In this document: piece by piece, positions 18,482 through 20,927 of the stretch
How positions within the stretch are numbered: position 1 is the first letter of the stretch
How the letters are laid out: the number at the start of each line of letters is the position of its first letter
Origin: Reticulitermes lucifugus
Taxonomy: Eukaryota > Arthropoda > Insecta > Blattodea > Rhinotermitidae
DNA: 20,927 bases
Assembly: GCA_026260175.1 (NCBI GenBank)
Contig: JAKCWW010005489.1
Coordinates: forward strand, 15,337-36,263
Direction of reading: 5' to 3'
Program-made: the position numbers and the translations under genes
The notes under the pieces: model-generated
What the model was told of the DNA's origin: nothing
Seen by the model: the letters and a program-made list of their open reading frames with translations, nothing else
Database searches by the model: none

Positions 18482-19274
18482 CGGAGCTTTCAAACTGGAC
18501 ACTACCTAAGACACGATTGCGATAAATAGCGATACGATTAGCTAATGATACGACTCTACCCCTGGTTTTAAATGGGACAGCGCACACTGAAGAAACCCCG
18601 ATAATTACATATTCACGACGGGCCGATATGATACTGTGACGACTCAGCATGCTGTGTCGTCTAAAGTTCCGTCGCAGACATATCGCCACAGATATATGAT
18701 CTGTGCCACAGAAGGCGGAAGTATCACGGACTTTACAATGTTGTGTTAGGTTATGTAAGCATGACTGGGGAAGCAAATATTAAACTTGTGGAATTTGTTG
18801 AGGAACACTCCATTTTGTGTGGCTATAAAGATTCTGGTTATAAAATAAAGGACAAAATTGATATAGTGTGAAAAAATGTTTGGAAAGGATTAAATAGACC
18901 CAGAAATATACAGTTTCCTATTTCCGTTTATTTATAATTCATACATTTAATGAATCAACCAACAAAATACACAATGTAATGTAGACCATTATAGATTTCT
19001 TTTTCTAGATACAGTATACTTTGTTGTTTGATTTGCTAAATGTAGAATACATAATTTATTCATGAAAAACTGTAACTGATTTAAAACTTAATGGAGGTTT
19101 ACTTTCGTGGGTATTAAAATATTGTTTCTGTTACAATTTATGACATGTTCACACCGAAGCAGTACATACCAACTCGTGGATCACCTCCAGCGTGCGAGGC
19201 TTGTATCGTCTCCTATGAATTGCATCATCACCGTACTACAATCGTATCGCATGTAGCGTCCTGTGAGAGCGGCC
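18482..19274 (+). mobile_element. probable PIF/Harbinger-like element, internally deleted
   Basis: Flanked by TTA at 18479-18481 and 19275-19277, the 3-bp target typical of PIF/Harbinger. The termini are imperfect inverted repeats: CGGAGCTTTCAAACTGGACA on the left against the complement of GGCCGCTCTCACAGGACGCT on the right. They share GGACxCTAC at nearly the same offset, and an inner GCGATACGATT copy lies on each side (18529-18539 and 19240-19250). It contains a MADF-like coding fragment, a known partner ORF in this superfamily. No DDE nuclease is present, so it would be non-autonomous. Confidence 0.5.
18761..18900 (+). pseudogene. MADF/Myb-SANT-like DNA-binding domain fragment
   Basis: An ATG at 18761 opens a frame with KLVEFVEEHSILCGYKDSGY, followed by KIKDKIDIV, a TGA (18869-18871) and KNVWKGLNRP. 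The spacing of the Leu/Val helix, the ExHxxL segment, the Tyr-containing loop and the Trp helix match the MADF domain. The TGA sits where MADF domains have a conserved Trp, consistent with a TGG-to-TGA change. The domain is only about half complete, and the sequence then becomes AT-rich non-coding. In Harbinger elements such a protein assists the transposase in binding DNA; that role is inferred from context. Confidence 0.55.
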
Positions 19275-19277
19275 TTA

Positions 19278-20539
19278 GGCTATAAATTCATCCCCGTAAT
19301 TTATGTCGTTGGTGGTTTCGAGACTGGCGACGTAAGTCGAAACAGATTTTCCCATAACTTTATGTAAAATCGAGGAGGGTGGTTCCAGACAAACTGTTTT
19401 GACTGAGAGATACTACATATTTATACTTCGGAAAGTTTACGGAATATGTTAAATCTGAAAACAAATGACAGTTTAAGGAGAAGGCACTTGCACTTGAACA
19501 GTAGGCGAGTCATTTGGACCACCATTTGCAACGTCCAACAATACTGGTGGTGATGCACGAGTTCCTGAAGAAGCGTTCAAAAAATCAAGCACTGAAATCT
19601 GGCGAGACACAGACCCTTTTTCTTCAGAATTCCCTCACAGCAAGCAAACATCCTCGTAATTCCTTATCAGATGCTTGTTCATAGCTCATTTGCATCATTG
19701 TCCTCCAACACCTTGATGCTAGCTTCTGCGAGTCTGAGCCCTCAATCCACTTCCAAACCGTCACGGTTCTTTGCTTAAGCTCAGTTTCAGGTTTTTCAGC
19801 TTCTTCAAAAGCACTTTGCTTCAGAATTAAAAAAAAAAATCGTTGAGCTTGAGCTCTCCATTATGGGAGTTCAGCAGCTCGACGACCTTTTCAGCACCGT
19901 AGTACGAATTTGCTCGTGTGGTTTAATACGTGTATTGGGTCTGGGCGCAAAAGACGAAAGTACAGAACAACGTAGTCGAGAAGACGTAAGTGCGGGGATT
20001 ACTATAATGTCTTCTCCAACCGCCTATTTTCAATCACCCTCAAGCCTATGTTCCTCCCTATATGTGGCAGACCAAGTTTCATACCCAGATAGACAACCAA
20101 CAAAATACAATATTGCCTGTGGTTGCAGTATGACACGCCATGCAGTCTAGATAATTTGTCATGCACAAGTGCACTGTTACTTGTCTTCGCTACATTCTAT
20201 TGCTGATGGTCAGTGGGACACACCTAAGAGCAAGATATGAATACTCGCTGCGTCTCCTTAGAATTTACTCTAAATGGCGTGTAATCTAATCGCACTGGTT
20301 TAGTGTCAGTGCTAGTGAACTGTGGAAATTGGACAGATACGTGAAGCAATAAAGGAGAAGTGCGCAGCAGAATTGTATCTATTACATATATATTGAAATT
20401 GTTTTAAATGACGTGGGTCATGATAATAACACAAACATCAAGCAATAACGAATGAAAATTAAAACATTCACGTCTTGCTGAACGGATACAAGCATTTTCC
20501 GTCAGATTGTCCTGTACTTGCTTTCGAACCTCTCATCAG
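19278..20539. other. spacer without recognisable genes
   Basis: Includes a plus-strand open stretch 19863-20150 (95 codons) and a minus-strand coding-like segment at about 19640-19830. Neither matches a family I can name. There are no terminal repeats. Confidence 0.35.
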
Positions 20540-20659
20540 TCCACAATTAATGTACGTATATACACGCATAAATAGGCTACCTGCATATACATACACGAAT
20601 GTATATAGACAAACATACATATATTACATATATGCATACATGCGAACGTCACACATACT

Positions 20660-20691
<32 letters not shown>

Positions 20692-20870
20692 CGTACATAC
20701 ATAATACATACATAAATAATGCAAACATACACACATTCAGAAACATAAACACATAACCACACAGCACACACATATACAAATACATACATAAATACATACT
20801 ACGTACATACATACCCACTTACATACATACATACGTACATAAATATATACATAAGTACATATACGTACAG
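20540..20870. repeat. TACA/TA compound microsatellite
   Basis: Imperfect (TACA)n and (CATA)n tetranucleotide repeats surround a pure (AT)n run at about 20664-20690. Reading frames across it are artefacts of the repeat, rich in Tyr, Ile and Thr on one strand and Met, Tyr and Val on the other. Confidence 0.92.
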
Positions 20871-20927
20871 GGCATACACAAAAGAATGGTGCGGTTTCAA
20901 AAGTGAATAACAAATTTATTTCTCACC
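20871..20927. other. start of unidentified sequence at window edge
   Basis: The tetranucleotide repeat stops sharply and more complex sequence begins, which may be the end of another repeat. It is too short to classify. Confidence 0.3.

Noticed and set aside
18435-18776. 113-codon minus-strand ORF
   Set aside because: It spans the terminal region of the Harbinger-like element and has no domain similarity.
19640-19830. Minus-strand coding-like segment (TVWKWIEGSDSQKLASRCW, YEQASDKELRGCL)
   Set aside because: It reads like protein, but I could not assign a family and there are stops on both sides.
19863-20150. 95-codon plus-strand ORF
   Set aside because: No domain, and no splice or promoter context to support it.
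20475-20818. Tyr/Ile- and Met/Tyr-rich ORFs
   Set aside because: Translations of a TACA/TA microsatellite.
1-20927. CRISPR array, operon or prokaryotic defence system
   Set aside because: No spaced direct repeats and no bacterial gene organisation; content is typical of an arthropod nuclear genome.

Overview
The window looks like repeat-rich nuclear DNA from an arthropod, most likely an insect with a large genome. It is AT-rich, has no operon structure or long intact reading frame, and is packed with decayed transposable elements. The Jockey-like, RTE-like and ZBED-type sequences resemble copies I associate with cockroaches and termites (Blattodea). That assignment is from memory and was not tested. 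I found no intact host gene, tRNA or rRNA.

Layout. 62-1440 (+): 5'-truncated Jockey-clade LINE, its reverse transcriptase broken by two frameshifts. 1777-3400 (-): heavily mutated but collinear copy of a ZBED5/GTF2IRD2-like hAT-type transposase, visible only when stops and frames are ignored. 4303-7496 (-): Penelope-like element (PLE) bounded by ~115-bp inverted terminal repeats, with a reverse transcriptase and a GIY-YIG endonuclease. It is interrupted by a 383-bp hAT-type MITE (5610-5992) and by a ~788-bp T-rich unclassified insert (about 6276-7063). 8121-10036 (-): internally deleted pogo/Tigger-like DNA transposon with reiterated subterminal motifs. About 10450-13750 (-): almost full-length but dead RTE-type LINE. 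14828-15175: Tigger-like MITE. 16563-16732: second TA-flanked MITE. 16779-17039: near-perfect 89-bp inverted repeat enclosing a hammerhead-ribozyme-like motif. 18482-19274: probable PIF/Harbinger-like element carrying a broken MADF-domain fragment. 20540-20870: TACA/TA microsatellite.

The most notable theme is a recurring hammerhead-like core (CTGANGA, stem, GAAA) at four places: both PLE terminal repeats (one good, one decayed), the insert inside the PLE (decayed), and the 16.8-17.0 kb hairpin (best preserved). PLEs are known to carry hammerhead ribozymes, so the hairpin may be a non-autonomous PLE-like unit. The nesting gives a relative chronology: the PLE inserted first, then the hAT MITE and the T-rich insert landed in its reverse-transcriptase region. 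No cooperating pathway is encoded; the region is a transposon graveyard.
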